A stretch of 64,000 nucleotides of DNA from Acetofilamentum sp. (lineage in GTDB: Bacteria; Hydrothermota; 32-111), in NCBI GenBank assembly GCA_020721805.1, contig DYMB01000001.1, positions 169,261-233,260 of the forward strand, given 5' to 3'. The notes below the pieces were generated by a model. It ran no database searches. It worked only from the letters and a program-made list of their open reading frames with translations, and was not told the DNA's origin. Positions 47,933 to 56,164 of the stretch are shown piece by piece. Position numbers and translations under genes: made by a program. Within the stretch, counting starts at the first letter, position 1; each line of letters starts with the position of its first letter.

Positions 47933-47960
47933 AGTATAGACTATTTTTTTTATATGTCAA
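47933..47960 (-). promoter_or_regulatory. tRNA-fMet promoter
   Basis: Minus strand: TTGACA (47955-47960), 16-bp spacer, TATACT (47933-47938), 12 nt before the tRNA. This is one of the best promoter matches in the window. Confidence 0.8.
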
Positions 47961-47980
47961 GAACCTTTTAAAATTTAGTA

Positions 47981-48009
47981 TTGACTTAATTTTAGTTTTT
48001 AAGTATATT
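47981..48009 (+). promoter_or_regulatory. Ferredoxin promoter
   Basis: TTGACT (47981-47986), 17-bp spacer, TATATT (48004-48009). The leader of about 19 nt contains AAAAAGGAG. It is divergent from the tRNA-fMet promoter. Confidence 0.7.
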
Positions 48010-48034
48010 CAAAAAAAACAAAAAAGGAGTGATG

Positions 48035-48217
48035 ATGAAAGTTAAAGTTGATCAGGAAAAATGTATAGGTTGTGGTGTATGTATAAATACCTGTCCAGAT
48101 GTTTTTGAACTTAACGATGATAACAAAGCACAGGTTAAAGATGATGCAGATTTTGATTCATGTGATCTTGATGAAGCCATAGATAATTGCCCAACGGAAG
48201 CGATAAGTGAAGATTAA
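48035..48217 (+). CDS. Single-cluster 4Fe-4S ferredoxin, Thermotoga type
   Basis: A 60-residue ferredoxin. Cluster ligands are C10, C13, C16 (CIGCGVC) and C52 (CPTEAI). C20 and C43 occupy the places of the disulfide in the Thermotoga maritima ferredoxin. The second cluster of classic clostridial ferredoxins is absent. It would carry low-potential electrons, for example to [FeFe] hydrogenase, whose maturases are at 27-30.7 kb. The start is ATG 48035, 5 nt after GGAG. Its stop precedes a strong terminator. Confidence 0.94.
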   Translation: MKVKVDQEKCIGCGVCINTCPDVFELNDDNKAQVKDDADFDSCDLDEAIDNCPTEAISED

Positions 48218-48220
48218 ATT

Positions 48221-48249
48221 AAAGCCGGTTTTTGCCGGCTTTTTTTTTT
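48221..48249 (+). terminator. Rho-independent terminator after ferredoxin
   Basis: AAGCCGG / CCGGCTT stem with a T-rich loop, followed by a run of ten T residues (48240-48249). It lies inside the frame that continues into the LolA-like reading frame downstream. Confidence 0.92.
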
Positions 48250-48361
48250 AATTTTTGAAGTTATTTTTGGAACAGAAATTATAGATTCCATAATCAATAA
48301 AAACAATTTTAAGAATTTAGAGTTTTTTTTCACAAAAACTGTTGAACTTTCAACAGGGGAA

Positions 48362-48817
48362 ATGGTTGGGAAAATAAACGGTAAGGTAATTTTTTCAGAG
48401 GATTCAACTAAATATTTTGTCTTGAAGGATGGTAAAGCTCAAATTTTTGGTTTCGATTATAAAGGTATCTTTGAGGAGATTGATGGAAAGAAAAGATATA
48501 ATAAAGATACCCTTCAAAAAGATGAACTTGATGTTGAAACGATTTTAAATCCTGCAAAAAAACTTGTATCTTTTAAAAATTTTATAAGAGACGAATTTAT
48601 TCTATTTGAGGGTAAAAATGAATATTTTGATAGTGTAAAACTTTTCTACACTAAAAATTTTTATTATGATTCACTTATTTTTTTTAAGAATGGAGAGAAT
48701 ATTCTTTCAACCCACTATACATATAATGTGGATTTCCCTTATACCATTACCACTTTTGATAAGGTAAAGAATATTGTTGAAAAAATAAATAATTATAAAA
48801 TAAAATTTATCTATTGA
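48362..48817 (+). CDS. LolA-like periplasmic protein lacking a clear start
   Basis: The frame from ATG 48362 gives 151 residues, but similarity to LolA-like lipoprotein carriers (about 200 residues, with signal peptide) begins upstream. In-frame codons from about 48257 read FEVIFGTEIIDSI, then NNFKNLEFFFTKTVELSTG leading into the ATG. No ATG, GTG or TTG lies in that frame back to the ferredoxin stop at 48215-48217. In another frame a GTG at 48207 begins KIKLKPVFAGFFF, ending in a T10 run. One extra T there would fuse a good signal peptide to the rest. It could be frameshifted, slippage-regulated or a pseudogene. LolA itself chaperones lipoproteins. Confidence 0.5.
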   Translation: MVGKINGKVIFSEDSTKYFVLKDGKAQIFGFDYKGIFEEIDGKKRYNKDTLQKDELDVETILNPAKKLVSFKNFIRDEFILFEGKNEYFDSVKLFYTKNFYYDSLIFFKNGENILSTHYTYNVDFPYTITTFDKVKNIVEKINNYKIKFIY

Positions 48818-48841
48818 ATTTTTTTTTGTTTTAATTAAAAT
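48814..48841 (+). promoter_or_regulatory. Promoter of the 48860-49793 gene pair
   Basis: TTGAAT (48814-48819), 16-bp spacer, TAAAAT (48836-48841); leader about 12 nt containing GGAGG. Confidence 0.55.
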
Positions 48842-48859
48842 ACTCAAAAAGGAGGTTTG

Positions 48860-49042
48860 ATGAAAATAAACATTCTTATTATCGTTCTTTTACTTGTTGT
48901 TTCAATTTTTGTTTTTGCAACTTTTTCTTTTAATTTCGTTTTAACACAATGCTGCTGTTATTCATATGGTTCAGGAAACAATGTTAAAACTGTTTCGGTC
49001 TTACCATACAACAATGGAATGAGTTTTATTCTAAATGAATAA
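48860..49042 (+). CDS. Small membrane or secreted protein with CCC motif
   Basis: 60 residues from ATG 48860, 4 nt after GGAGG. It has a hydrophobic N-terminal helix (about 4-24), then TQCCCYSYGSGNN with three adjacent cysteines, and a short polar tail. I do not recognise a family. The helix could be a signal anchor. Its stop overlaps the next gene's start by 8 nt, so the two are probably co-translated and may act together. Confidence 0.6.
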   Translation: MKINILIIVLLLVVSIFVFATFSFNFVLTQCCCYSYGSGNNVKTVSVLPYNNGMSFILNE

Positions 49043-49793
49043 ATATTTTTTTCTGATTTTTTTTTTCTTTTTTGTATTAACACATGCCAGAACACCAGCA
49101 TGTGTTAATATAATCGATTCCTTGTTTTCAAATGTAAAGAGTTTAAAGGGATTCTATGTTAAGGATATTAAGATAAATGAAAACAAAATTTCAACAAAAG
49201 TTTATTTTTATGAAGATCTTTTAAAAGGAAGAAAAAAATACATAGTAAAAAAAGGTGAAGAGAAGACAACGGTTTACATAATGAATGACTCTATTTTTGT
49301 AAACATTGATGATATTGTATACTATGATAGACTGATAAAAGATTCTTTGAATCTTCTGTCAAGCAGTTTTGGTTTTGGACTTTTTGATATATTGAAATCT
49401 TTAAAATTTTTCGCAGATATATCTGATATTTCAACAAAGAGGGTGGATGGGAACGATTATCTAAGGTTTCAGATATTGAAAAATATCCCTACCATATCAA
49501 ACATAATCATAAAATTGGACAAGGAAAACGGTTTACCTGAAATAGTTGAAATCTATGATGCAAACAACAAAGTCATATTACAGGTTTTTTTAAAATCTTA
49601 TTCTGATAATTTTCCTAAAAGTATAAGAAGTTTTGTAGACGTTGGTGGAAATGTTGTTGAGGAAATTGTTACAATAAAGGTGCTTGAAAAGGATAAATCT
49701 CTGGAAGATGATATTTTTAATTTAGGGAGAAATAAGAACAAATTTGAAAAACTTGAAAAAATTATGAATGATGCGGGTATAGCTCAATGGTAG
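49035..49793 (+). CDS. LolA-like exported protein, 3' end overlapping tRNA-Gly
   Basis: 252 residues with a signal peptide (hydrophobic residues 4-17, ending near THA). The repeated strand pattern (VYFYEDLLKGRKKYIVKKG, then VYIMNDSIFVNIDDIVYYD) fits the LolA/LolB fold of lipoprotein carriers. Its last seven codons (ending GIAQW and TAG) run into tRNA-Gly: bases 49773-49793 serve both. The stop falls in the tRNA D arm. Either the two genes share DNA or the true protein end is earlier. Lipid-linked cargo is inferred only from fold resemblance. Confidence 0.65.
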   Translation: MNKYFFLIFFFFFVLTHARTPACVNIIDSLFSNVKSLKGFYVKDIKINENKISTKVYFYEDLLKGRKKYIVKKGEEKTTVYIMNDSIFVNIDDIVYYDRLIKDSLNLLSSSFGFGLFDILKSLKFFADISDISTKRVDGNDYLRFQILKNIPTISNIIIKLDKENGLPEIVEIYDANNKVILQVFLKSYSDNFPKSIRSFVDVGGNVVEEIVTIKVLEKDKSLEDDIFNLGRNKNKFEKLEKIMNDAGIAQW

Positions 49794-49844
49794 AGTGTCA
49801 GCTTCCCAAGCTGAATGTTGCGGGTTCAATTCCCGTTGCCCGCT
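49773..49844 (+). tRNA. tRNA-Gly (CCC)
   Basis: The acceptor stem GCGGGTA pairs with TGCCCGC, with one G-T pair. The anticodon loop TTCCCAA gives CCC for codon GGG. The T arm GCGGG/CCCGT closes normally. The discriminator is T, and CCA is not encoded. Its 5' 21 nt coincide with the end of the LolA-like gene upstream, so the tRNA is probably released by processing of a longer transcript. Confidence 0.95.
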
Positions 49845-49858
49845 TTGATAAAAATATG

Positions 49859-49886
49859 TTGACAAAAAGATTAAAAATGATAAAAT
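49859..49886 (+). promoter_or_regulatory. Promoter of the lipoprotein/LysM gene pair
   Basis: TTGACA (49859-49864), 16-bp spacer, TAAAAT (49881-49886); the leader of about 16 nt carries AAGGAGG. Confidence 0.7.
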
Positions 49887-49908
49887 TTAAAAGAACAAGG
49901 AGGAATAG

Positions 49909-50154
49909 GTGAAAAAAACTTTGATCGTTTTAATTTTAGGTTTGTTGATTTTTTCCTTTATTCTTACAGGTTGTGGACCAAAGAAAGCCACACAGGCGCA
50001 GTTATCACAACTTGAAGAATTAAAAATGGCTGCAGATCAGGCTGAAGCCCAGTATGCTGAATGTCAGAAATCACAGGAAGAACTGAAGAAACAGATAGAG
50101 ACTCTTCAAAAAGAGATAGAAGAGTTAAAACAACAGATAGAAATTTACAAATAG
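49909..50154 (+). CDS. Small lipoprotein with coiled coil
   Basis: 81 residues. A GTG start (49909) follows AAGGAGG. The signal ends in the lipobox LTGC at about 19-22, so cysteine 22 should be lipidated and the protein attached to a membrane. The mature part is almost wholly a charged alpha-helical coiled coil (QLEELKMAADQAEAQ and EELKKQIETLQKEIEEL). It is similar in plan to the N-terminal half of the following LysM protein, so it may pair with it. It resembles Lpp-like or SlyB-like tethers only generally. Confidence 0.85.
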   Translation: MKKTLIVLILGLLIFSFILTGCGPKKATQAQLSQLEELKMAADQAEAQYAECQKSQEELKKQIETLQKEIEELKQQIEIYK

Positions 50155-50166
50155 CAGAGGTGAATT

Positions 50167-50589
50167 ATGAATAAAAGAATATTTATCGTTTTATTGGCTC
50201 TTATTCTTTCATTAACCCTCTTTGCTCAGGATAAAAAGATGACAGAAAAAGATGCCCTTGATGCCATATCTATGGAGCAGGCAAGGCTTGATGCGGCAAA
50301 TGCAAAATTGACTGAATGTAAAACAGCCAAAGAACAACTCGAAACGGAAGTTTCCAACCTTTCTAAAGAAAAAGAGGAACTTCTTTCCCAGTTGAATAAC
50401 CTGAAGGAAACGAGAGGATTCTACATTGTAAAATCAGGTGACTGGCTTTCAAAATTGGCAGAATATAAAGAGGTTTATGGGAAGGGTGGTTGGAAAAGAT
50501 GGCCTGAAATATATAGAGCAAATAAAAGATTTATAAAGGATCCGAATCTTATTTATCCAAACTGGAAACTCGAGATACCGAGGCCATAA
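50167..50589 (+). CDS. Secreted coiled-coil LysM peptidoglycan-binding protein
   Basis: 140 residues: a signal peptide (2-20, cleavage near FAQ), a coiled coil (about 25-80) and a C-terminal LysM domain (GFYIVKSGDWLSKLAE to YPNWKLEIPRP, about 84-140). LysM binds the glycan of peptidoglycan, so the protein could link wall and outer membrane together with the lipoprotein encoded 12 nt upstream. It ends just before a hairpin at 50596-50626. Confidence 0.87.
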   Translation: MNKRIFIVLLALILSLTLFAQDKKMTEKDALDAISMEQARLDAANAKLTECKTAKEQLETEVSNLSKEKEELLSQLNNLKETRGFYIVKSGDWLSKLAEYKEVYGKGGWKRWPEIYRANKRFIKDPNLIYPNWKLEIPRP

Positions 50590-50595
50590 AGAGTT

Positions 50596-50627
50596 AATGT
50601 GGGCTGTTTTCAAATCAGCCCACATTT
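50596..50627 (+). terminator. Hairpin terminator before phoH
   Basis: An 11-bp stem, 50596-50606 with 50616-50626 (core GTGGGCTG/CAGCCCAC). Only three T residues follow, so termination may be partial, and phoH (ATG 50633) may depend on read-through. Confidence 0.55.
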
Positions 50628-50632
50628 AAAAT

Positions 50633-51553
50633 ATGTTTCAATTGGATGAAAAAACAAAAAATTTTTTGATTAAATATCCCAACTATAGAGAACTTATAAA
50701 TTCAAATCTCAAAGGTGAAATAATATTATTGAAAAATGATTTTTCCTTTGAAGGTAATGAAAACGATTTTGAAAGGTTAAACTCTATAGTTTCAAGACTT
50801 ATTGATATAGAGAATGATAAAGGATACATTGAGAGAAGCGATGTTATAGGTTCAATTTCAAAAGTGATAAGTGATCTATCAACAGGTAAAGATCAGAATC
50901 TGTTTTATCTTCCAAAAAAAATTATAAAACCAAGGACTAAAGGACAGGAAAAATATATTGAAGCCTTAAACACGTATGATATGGTTGTTTCCATAGGTCC
51001 TGCCGGAACAGGTAAAACTTTTCTCGCTGTTGCAAAAGCATTGAATGAACTTTTGAAAAAGAATGTTTCAAGAATAATTCTTACAAGACCTGCTGTTGAG
51101 GCTGGAGAGAATCTTGGTTTTCTACCTGGGGATCTTAAAGAAAAAGTGGATCCCTATTTAAGACCCTTATATGATTCATTGTACGATCTTATGGATAAAG
51201 AGAGAGTTGACAGGATGATAAGGGATGGTGTGATAGAGATAGCACCGCTTGCATATATGAGGGGGAGAACACTTTCAAACGCTTACCTTCTACTCGATGA
51301 GGCACAGAATACAACATCAATGCAGATGAAAATGTTTTTAACAAGACTTGGAGTTAGATCCAAAGCGATAATAACAGGTGATGTGACACAGATAGATCTG
51401 TCAATAAGATCGACATCCGGACTCGTTGAATTGCAGGAAATTGTTAAAGAAATAAAAGATATATCCTTCGTTTATCTTACATCCGAGGATGTTATAAGAC
51501 ATCCACTTGTTAAAGAGATAATAGATGCATATTATAATTTTAATAAAAAATAG
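50633..51553 (+). CDS. phoH: PhoH-like ATPase
   Basis: 306 residues. The Walker A GPAGTGKT is at about 123-130, then the signature [17 protein letters not shown] and a C-terminal LLDEAQNTT (Walker B). This P-loop protein is linked to RNA metabolism (YbeZ), usually beside ybeY. No Shine-Dalgarno precedes the ATG, and a TAAAAT abuts it rather than lying 6-8 nt away. It heads a conserved cluster with the 7TM-HD protein and YbeY, as in Bacillus. Confidence 0.93.
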   Translation: MFQLDEKTKNFLIKYPNYRELINSNLKGEIILLKNDFSFEGNENDFERLNSIVSRLIDIENDKGYIERSDVIGSISKVISDLSTGKDQNLFYLPKKIIKPRTKGQEKYIEALNTYDMVVSIGPAGTGKTFLAVAKALNELLKKNVSRIILTRPAVEAGENLGFLPGDLKEKVDPYLRPLYDSLYDLMDKERVDRMIRDGVIEIAPLAYMRGRTLSNAYLLLDEAQNTTSMQMKMFLTRLGVRSKAIITGDVTQIDLSIRSTSGLVELQEIVKEIKDISFVYLTSEDVIRHPLVKEIIDAYYNFNKK

Positions 51554-53660
51554 TTTTAAAAAATTTTATTTTGAAATTTTTCTTACACTTTTTTTAGTTA
51601 TAGTTTTTAACCTATTTTATCCATACAGTTTCAAAAAGATCCCTGAGTTGAAAAAGGGTGATATTGCTCCTAAAGATATAATCGCGCCTTTTACTTTCGA
51701 TGTCATAAAAAATAAAGATCTCCTTAAAAAAGAGAAGGAGAATGCTTACGATAACACTCCACCTCTTCTTATTTTTGATGAAGGTAAGAGTGTGGAGATT
51801 ATTAATAATTTTCTTGAATTTAAAGGGCTTATTGAATCGGTAAACAGAAATATCTGGAAGGTTGATGCTAAAAGAAAAATAGTTTCTGACAGTTTTAAAA
51901 ATCTTTCTGAAGATCTTATCAACCTTTTGATATCTGATCAATCCAGACCTGTTTTCTCTTTTGTAGAAAATTCGTTAAAGGATATTTTAAAAAAAGGGGT
52001 TGTTGGAAACAAAGCGGTTATACCTTTTGGTAAAAATAAGGTTGTATCCATAAAAAAAAGTGATGGTGAAATTACAAAAGGTGAAAATGAAATTTTTGAT
52101 ATTTATGAGGCTAATGAGTATATAAAAAATCAGATAATAAAAAAGTACTCAAGCAATTCATTTCTTTTAAGGTATGGAACTGAACTTTTTAACTATTTTT
52201 TAAAACCTAATCTTTATTTTGATAGAGATGAAACTTTTTTCAGAAGGGAAAAATCAAAAAATGAGGTACCCGAAAAAATAGGGGTAGTTTTAAAGGGAGA
52301 GATAATAGTCAAAGCGAATCAGATGGTTGATCAGATAGTTGAAGATAAGATCTATTCTTTGAACCAATTTTTGATGGGAAAAGAGGATAGGTTTAAAAAT
52401 TTTTACATAACAATGGTAAAGAATTTAATTTTTATAATATCCTTCATCCTTTATATTCTATTTATCAATACGCAGTTTGACAGGCTTTTATTAAAAAAGA
52501 GGGATAAACTCTTTGTCTCCATCTTATACATTCTGAATCTTTTCGTTTATGGTTTCTTTTATGATTTTAGAAATGTTGAATATATACTTCCACTAATTTT
52601 AACTTCTCTCTATCTATCGTTACTTTACAGTAAAACTTTCTCATTGATAACCGTGATTTTTATAATATCATCTCTGATACTGTATTCAGGTATGAGAATA
52701 TATGGATTACTTGCTTTAATGATATCTTCCATCTACTCTATTTTTTTCGTAAAGGATGAGAGTTTAAAAAAGAATTTTTATATGATAATTTTTAAGATCT
52801 CATTCATAAACACACTACTTACATTTTTTATTGAAATATACAGAGGATCCGAAATACAGACAATTTTTGTCTCGACCTTATGGAGTTTTTTAAATCCAGT
52901 TATTTCATTTGTTCTGATGATGTTTACGATAAAAACCATAGAAACTTTTCTTAACAGAATTACAACTATAACACTCGTTGAACTTTCCGATCTTAACAAC
53001 GAACTTTTAAAGGAATTATCTGAAAAAGCAGCCGGGACATACAATCACAGTATACTTGTCAGTAGACTCGCTGAAAGGATAGCAAAATTACTTGGAGTAG
53101 ATTTTTTGTTGGTTAGGGTTGGAGGGTATTATCATGATATAGGAAAACTTCAATCTCCTGAGTATTTTATCGAAAATCAGTTTAAAGGACTTAATCCGCA
53201 TGAGAATCTACCACCTGAGATTTCTTCACAGATCATAAAGGATCATATTACGAATGGATTGGCTCTTGCAAAAAAATATAAACTTCCATTAAAGATTCGC
53301 AGGTTTATTTCAACACATCATGGAACGACATTAATTTCTTATTTTTTCGATAAAGCTAAACAAGAAGGGAAAGATCTCTCTTTGGATCTGTTCAGATATA
53401 CTGGTCCTTTACCATCATCAAAAGAGGAAACCATTGTTATGCTTGCTGATTCCATTGAGGCTGCCATAAGAAGTCTGGATGTAACGGATGATGAAAATTT
53501 GAAAAATATCATAGATAAAATAATTAAAAAAAGGATGGAAGAGGAACAGTTCAAAGACTCTGAGATAACTTTAAAAGAGATTGAAAGGATCAAAGAGATA
53601 TCATTTGAATTTTTTAAAGGAATATATCATCCAAGGATAGAGTATGCTCCAAAGGAATAA
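51525..53660 (+). CDS. 7TM-HD cyclic-di-AMP phosphodiesterase (PgpH type)
   Basis: 711 residues. An N-terminal membrane helix is followed by an extracytoplasmic domain (about 35-290), then seven helices (about 295-470) and an HD phosphohydrolase domain with [25 protein letters not shown] and ISTHHGTTL. This architecture is PgpH/YqfF, which degrades c-di-AMP. It overlaps phoH by 29 nt and ybeY by 17 nt, the gene order also found in Firmicutes. It suggests c-di-AMP signalling in this bacterium; no diadenylate cyclase is in the window. Confidence 0.92.
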   Translation: MHIIILIKNSFKKFYFEIFLTLFLVIVFNLFYPYSFKKIPELKKGDIAPKDIIAPFTFDVIKNKDLLKKEKENAYDNTPPLLIFDEGKSVEIINNFLEFKGLIESVNRNIWKVDAKRKIVSDSFKNLSEDLINLLISDQSRPVFSFVENSLKDILKKGVVGNKAVIPFGKNKVVSIKKSDGEITKGENEIFDIYEANEYIKNQIIKKYSSNSFLLRYGTELFNYFLKPNLYFDRDETFFRREKSKNEVPEKIGVVLKGEIIVKANQMVDQIVEDKIYSLNQFLMGKEDRFKNFYITMVKNLIFIISFILYILFINTQFDRLLLKKRDKLFVSILYILNLFVYGFFYDFRNVEYILPLILTSLYLSLLYSKTFSLITVIFIISSLILYSGMRIYGLLALMISSIYSIFFVKDESLKKNFYMIIFKISFINTLLTFFIEIYRGSEIQTIFVSTLWSFLNPVISFVLMMFTIKTIETFLNRITTITLVELSDLNNELLKELSEKAAGTYNHSILVSRLAERIAKLLGVDFLLVRVGGYYHDIGKLQSPEYFIENQFKGLNPHENLPPEISSQIIKDHITNGLALAKKYKLPLKIRRFISTHHGTTLISYFFDKAKQEGKDLSLDLFRYTGPLPSSKEETIVMLADSIEAAIRSLDVTDDENLKNIIDKIIKKRMEEEQFKDSEITLKEIERIKEISFEFFKGIYHPRIEYAPKE

Positions 53661-54066
53661 AATTAAAATCTATAACAAACCTTCAACTGTCAAAATAAAA
53701 AATAACGGGTTAAAACTCTGGATCGATGATATCCTTCTGATGAACTCTCTAACAGGTTTTATGGTAAACATAATTTTTGTTGATAAGGAAAAAATAAATT
53801 TTTTAAATAAAAAGTACAGAAATATTGATAAGCCAACCGATGTCATATCATTCTCCTTTGTTGAGGGAAAATTTCCAGAATACTCTTATAACATGCTTGG
53901 AGATATATACATCTGTGTTGATATGATAAAACCTCATACTGAAAAGGAAATTTTAAGAAGAATAGTTCACGGAATACTCCATCTTGTAGGTTATGATCAT
54001 AAGGGTGAAAAAGAATACAAAAAATTTATAAAACTCGAAAATAGATATCTTTCAATTTTACTTTGA
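53644..54066 (+). CDS. ybeY: Endoribonuclease YbeY
   Basis: 140 residues. The metal site is HGILHLVGYDH with His109, His113 and His119 (HGxxHLxGYDH). TDVISFSF and LGDIYIC are the other family blocks. YbeY acts in 16S rRNA 3' maturation and ribosome quality control. It is translationally linked to both neighbours. Confidence 0.95.
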   Translation: MLQRNKIKIYNKPSTVKIKNNGLKLWIDDILLMNSLTGFMVNIIFVDKEKINFLNKKYRNIDKPTDVISFSFVEGKFPEYSYNMLGDIYICVDMIKPHTEKEILRRIVHGILHLVGYDHKGEKEYKKFIKLENRYLSILL

Positions 54067-54956
54067 TGTTTTACACTTTTTCATTTTTTCTCTTTTCTGT
54101 TTTTTCATTTCTCGTTTCTGGAATCGAAACATCATTTTTTTCAATGTCCAATTATGAGATTGAAAAAATGTCCAAGAGGTTAAGATATTTAAAAATATTG
54201 TTCTCCAATAAAAATTTTTTCCTTATCTTTCTAATTTCCCTTAACACCTTTTTTAATGTCGGTATAATCATAATGTTTTATGAAACTGTATCTCTTTTAA
54301 ATTTTCCAAAGATTTTTGAATTTTTTTTTCTTCTTATCTACATACCTCTTTTTTGCGAAATTTTGCCAAAAACTCTATCCTTTATAAGAAAAGATTTTTT
54401 TCTTAAAAGTTTTCTAATCTTTTATCCAATTTTTGGATTCTATATTTTTTTTATAAAGGTGTTTTTTAAAAATAATAAAAATAATGTAAGGAAATTTAAA
54501 TCCGATTTCGATTCTATTTATTTTTTTATTGAAGAGAATAAAGAAAATTTTGAAAACGAGATGGATTTTTTAAAAAACTATCATTTTTATAAAGATAAAA
54601 AGATTTCGCAAGTGCTTTTGCCAGAGAAAATTTCAATCTATGTTAAAAAGGGGAGTTTTGTAAAAGATGCTTTAAAAATTTTTTTGGAAAAGAGAATACT
54701 CTATTTACCGGTTTTGAATGATAAAGAATTTTCAGGGATTCTGAACTTCAAAAATATTTTTTTAGAAGATCAAAATAAAACCATTGATGATTTTATCGAA
54801 GATATCCCTTATGTGGATTATGATACACCATTTTCAAAAGTTTTGGATTTTATGATAAAAAAAAATACTTATATCGTTTTTGTTCATAAAGATGATGAGA
54901 TTCTTTCAACTATTACCATAGATGATCTCGTGAATTTAATAATGAGAGGAAAATAA
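54063..54956 (+). CDS. CNNM/CorC-like membrane protein, short form
   Basis: 297 residues. A DUF21 membrane region (about 1-140; GIETSFFSMSNYEIEKM, then helices) is followed by a reduced CBS pair (VKKGSFVKDALKIFLEKRIL and YIVFVHKDDEILSTITIDDL). The C-terminal transporter-associated domain is missing. Divergent compared with the full paralogue that follows 4 nt downstream. The family has been tied to Mg2+/Co2+ efflux or membrane integrity. The pair may form a heteromer (inference). Confidence 0.78.
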   Translation: MMFYTFSFFLFSVFSFLVSGIETSFFSMSNYEIEKMSKRLRYLKILFSNKNFFLIFLISLNTFFNVGIIIMFYETVSLLNFPKIFEFFFLLIYIPLFCEILPKTLSFIRKDFFLKSFLIFYPIFGFYIFFIKVFFKNNKNNVRKFKSDFDSIYFFIEENKENFENEMDFLKNYHFYKDKKISQVLLPEKISIYVKKGSFVKDALKIFLEKRILYLPVLNDKEFSGILNFKNIFLEDQNKTIDDFIEDIPYVDYDTPFSKVLDFMIKKNTYIVFVHKDDEILSTITIDDLVNLIMRGK

Positions 54957-54960
54957 ACTT

Positions 54961-56163
54961 ATGATTTATATTTTTTATATACTCCTTTTTTTATTTTTTT
55001 CATTCATCTTTTCTGCGAGTGAGATGGCTTTTGTATCGAGTGATAAAATTTTTATAAGGATAAAATCTAAAAAAAATAAAAACTATTTACAACTTTTACA
55101 TTTTTTGAATAGACCACTTGATTATCTTTATACGATTTTAATCTCGAATAACATATCAAATATTCTTGTTGCAACGATGGTAGAATCTTTTCTCGATAAA
55201 GAAAAAATTTTTATTCAACCATTTTTTCTTACATTCTATATTTCTTTAACCATAATGATCTTTTCAGAAATTCTACCGAAAATAATAGTTTCAAAAAAAC
55301 TTGAAAATTTTGCTTTGATCTTTTACAGATTTATAAATTTTTTGTTCATCCTCGAATATCCCATAATCTACATTTTTACAAGAGTGGCTGAAAAAATGAC
55401 CGGTAAAAAGAGAAGGGATTTTTATTCAAAAGAGTATGATAAGGAAACCATAAAAGATTTTTTATACAAAAGACTTGACTTAAAGTTTGAGCATGAACAT
55501 GAAAAGGAGATGATCACTGGAATATTTAAGATGGAGGATAAAAAGGCAAAAGATATTTGCACGAAAAGAAAAGATGTATATATGATAAACATCGGTTGGC
55601 AAAAAGAAAAGATCTTCCAGACGATAAAAAGAGCAAAAAAAATTTTTACGAAGATACCTGTCTATGATGATAGTCTTGATGATATAAAGGGAATTTTGAA
55701 TATCATCGATGTTGTAAATTTACATTTTGAGAATCTTGAGAATCTAATAGAACAGCCTTTGTATGTTGAAGAATCATATTCATTTTTAAAGGTTCTTGAA
55801 ATGATGGAAAAAAACGATGAAGACTTTGCGGTAGTTATAGATGAATACGGAGGTTTTGAGGGGGTTATAACAAAGAACGATCTATTTAAAACGATTCTTG
55901 GAGAAATTGAAGAAAAAGAAAAATCACTGATGGAGAATATATTGGGTTATGAGAATGGTGATATCAATATAGTCGAATTCAGCGAAAAATATGGATTAAC
56001 CTTAAAAGGGAAAGGTTTTACAACCCTTTCCGGATATCTGATCTACAGGTTGAAAAGATTTCCATTTATAGGTGATGTTGTGATCGTTGACAACAGGTAT
56101 AAAATAGTTATCATTGATGCTGATGAAATGGTTGTAAAAAAGGTAAAAATTGAGGAGTTATGA
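54961..56163 (+). CDS. CorC/HlyC-family transporter with CBS and CorC_HlyC domains
   Basis: 400 residues. DUF21 membrane domain (ASEMAFVSSDKIFIRIKS; SEILPKIIVSKKLENF), a CBS pair (about 195-315) and a C-terminal CorC_HlyC domain (about 325-400, with GFTTLSGYLIYRLKRFPFIGD). This is the full-length arrangement associated with Mg2+/Co2+ handling (ybeX-like), in keeping with the phoH-ybeY context. It is a paralogue of the preceding gene. Confidence 0.9.
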   Translation: MIYIFYILLFLFFSFIFSASEMAFVSSDKIFIRIKSKKNKNYLQLLHFLNRPLDYLYTILISNNISNILVATMVESFLDKEKIFIQPFFLTFYISLTIMIFSEILPKIIVSKKLENFALIFYRFINFLFILEYPIIYIFTRVAEKMTGKKRRDFYSKEYDKETIKDFLYKRLDLKFEHEHEKEMITGIFKMEDKKAKDICTKRKDVYMINIGWQKEKIFQTIKRAKKIFTKIPVYDDSLDDIKGILNIIDVVNLHFENLENLIEQPLYVEESYSFLKVLEMMEKNDEDFAVVIDEYGGFEGVITKNDLFKTILGEIEEKEKSLMENILGYENGDINIVEFSEKYGLTLKGKGFTTLSGYLIYRLKRFPFIGDVVIVDNRYKIVIIDADEMVVKKVKIEEL

Positions 56164-56164
56164 A

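Noticed and set aside
47775-47960. Minus-strand 61-residue frame over tRNA-fMet
   Set aside because: It reads through the tRNA cloverleaf, giving the RWAHNPEVAGSNPAPA-type artefact commonly produced by tRNA genes.
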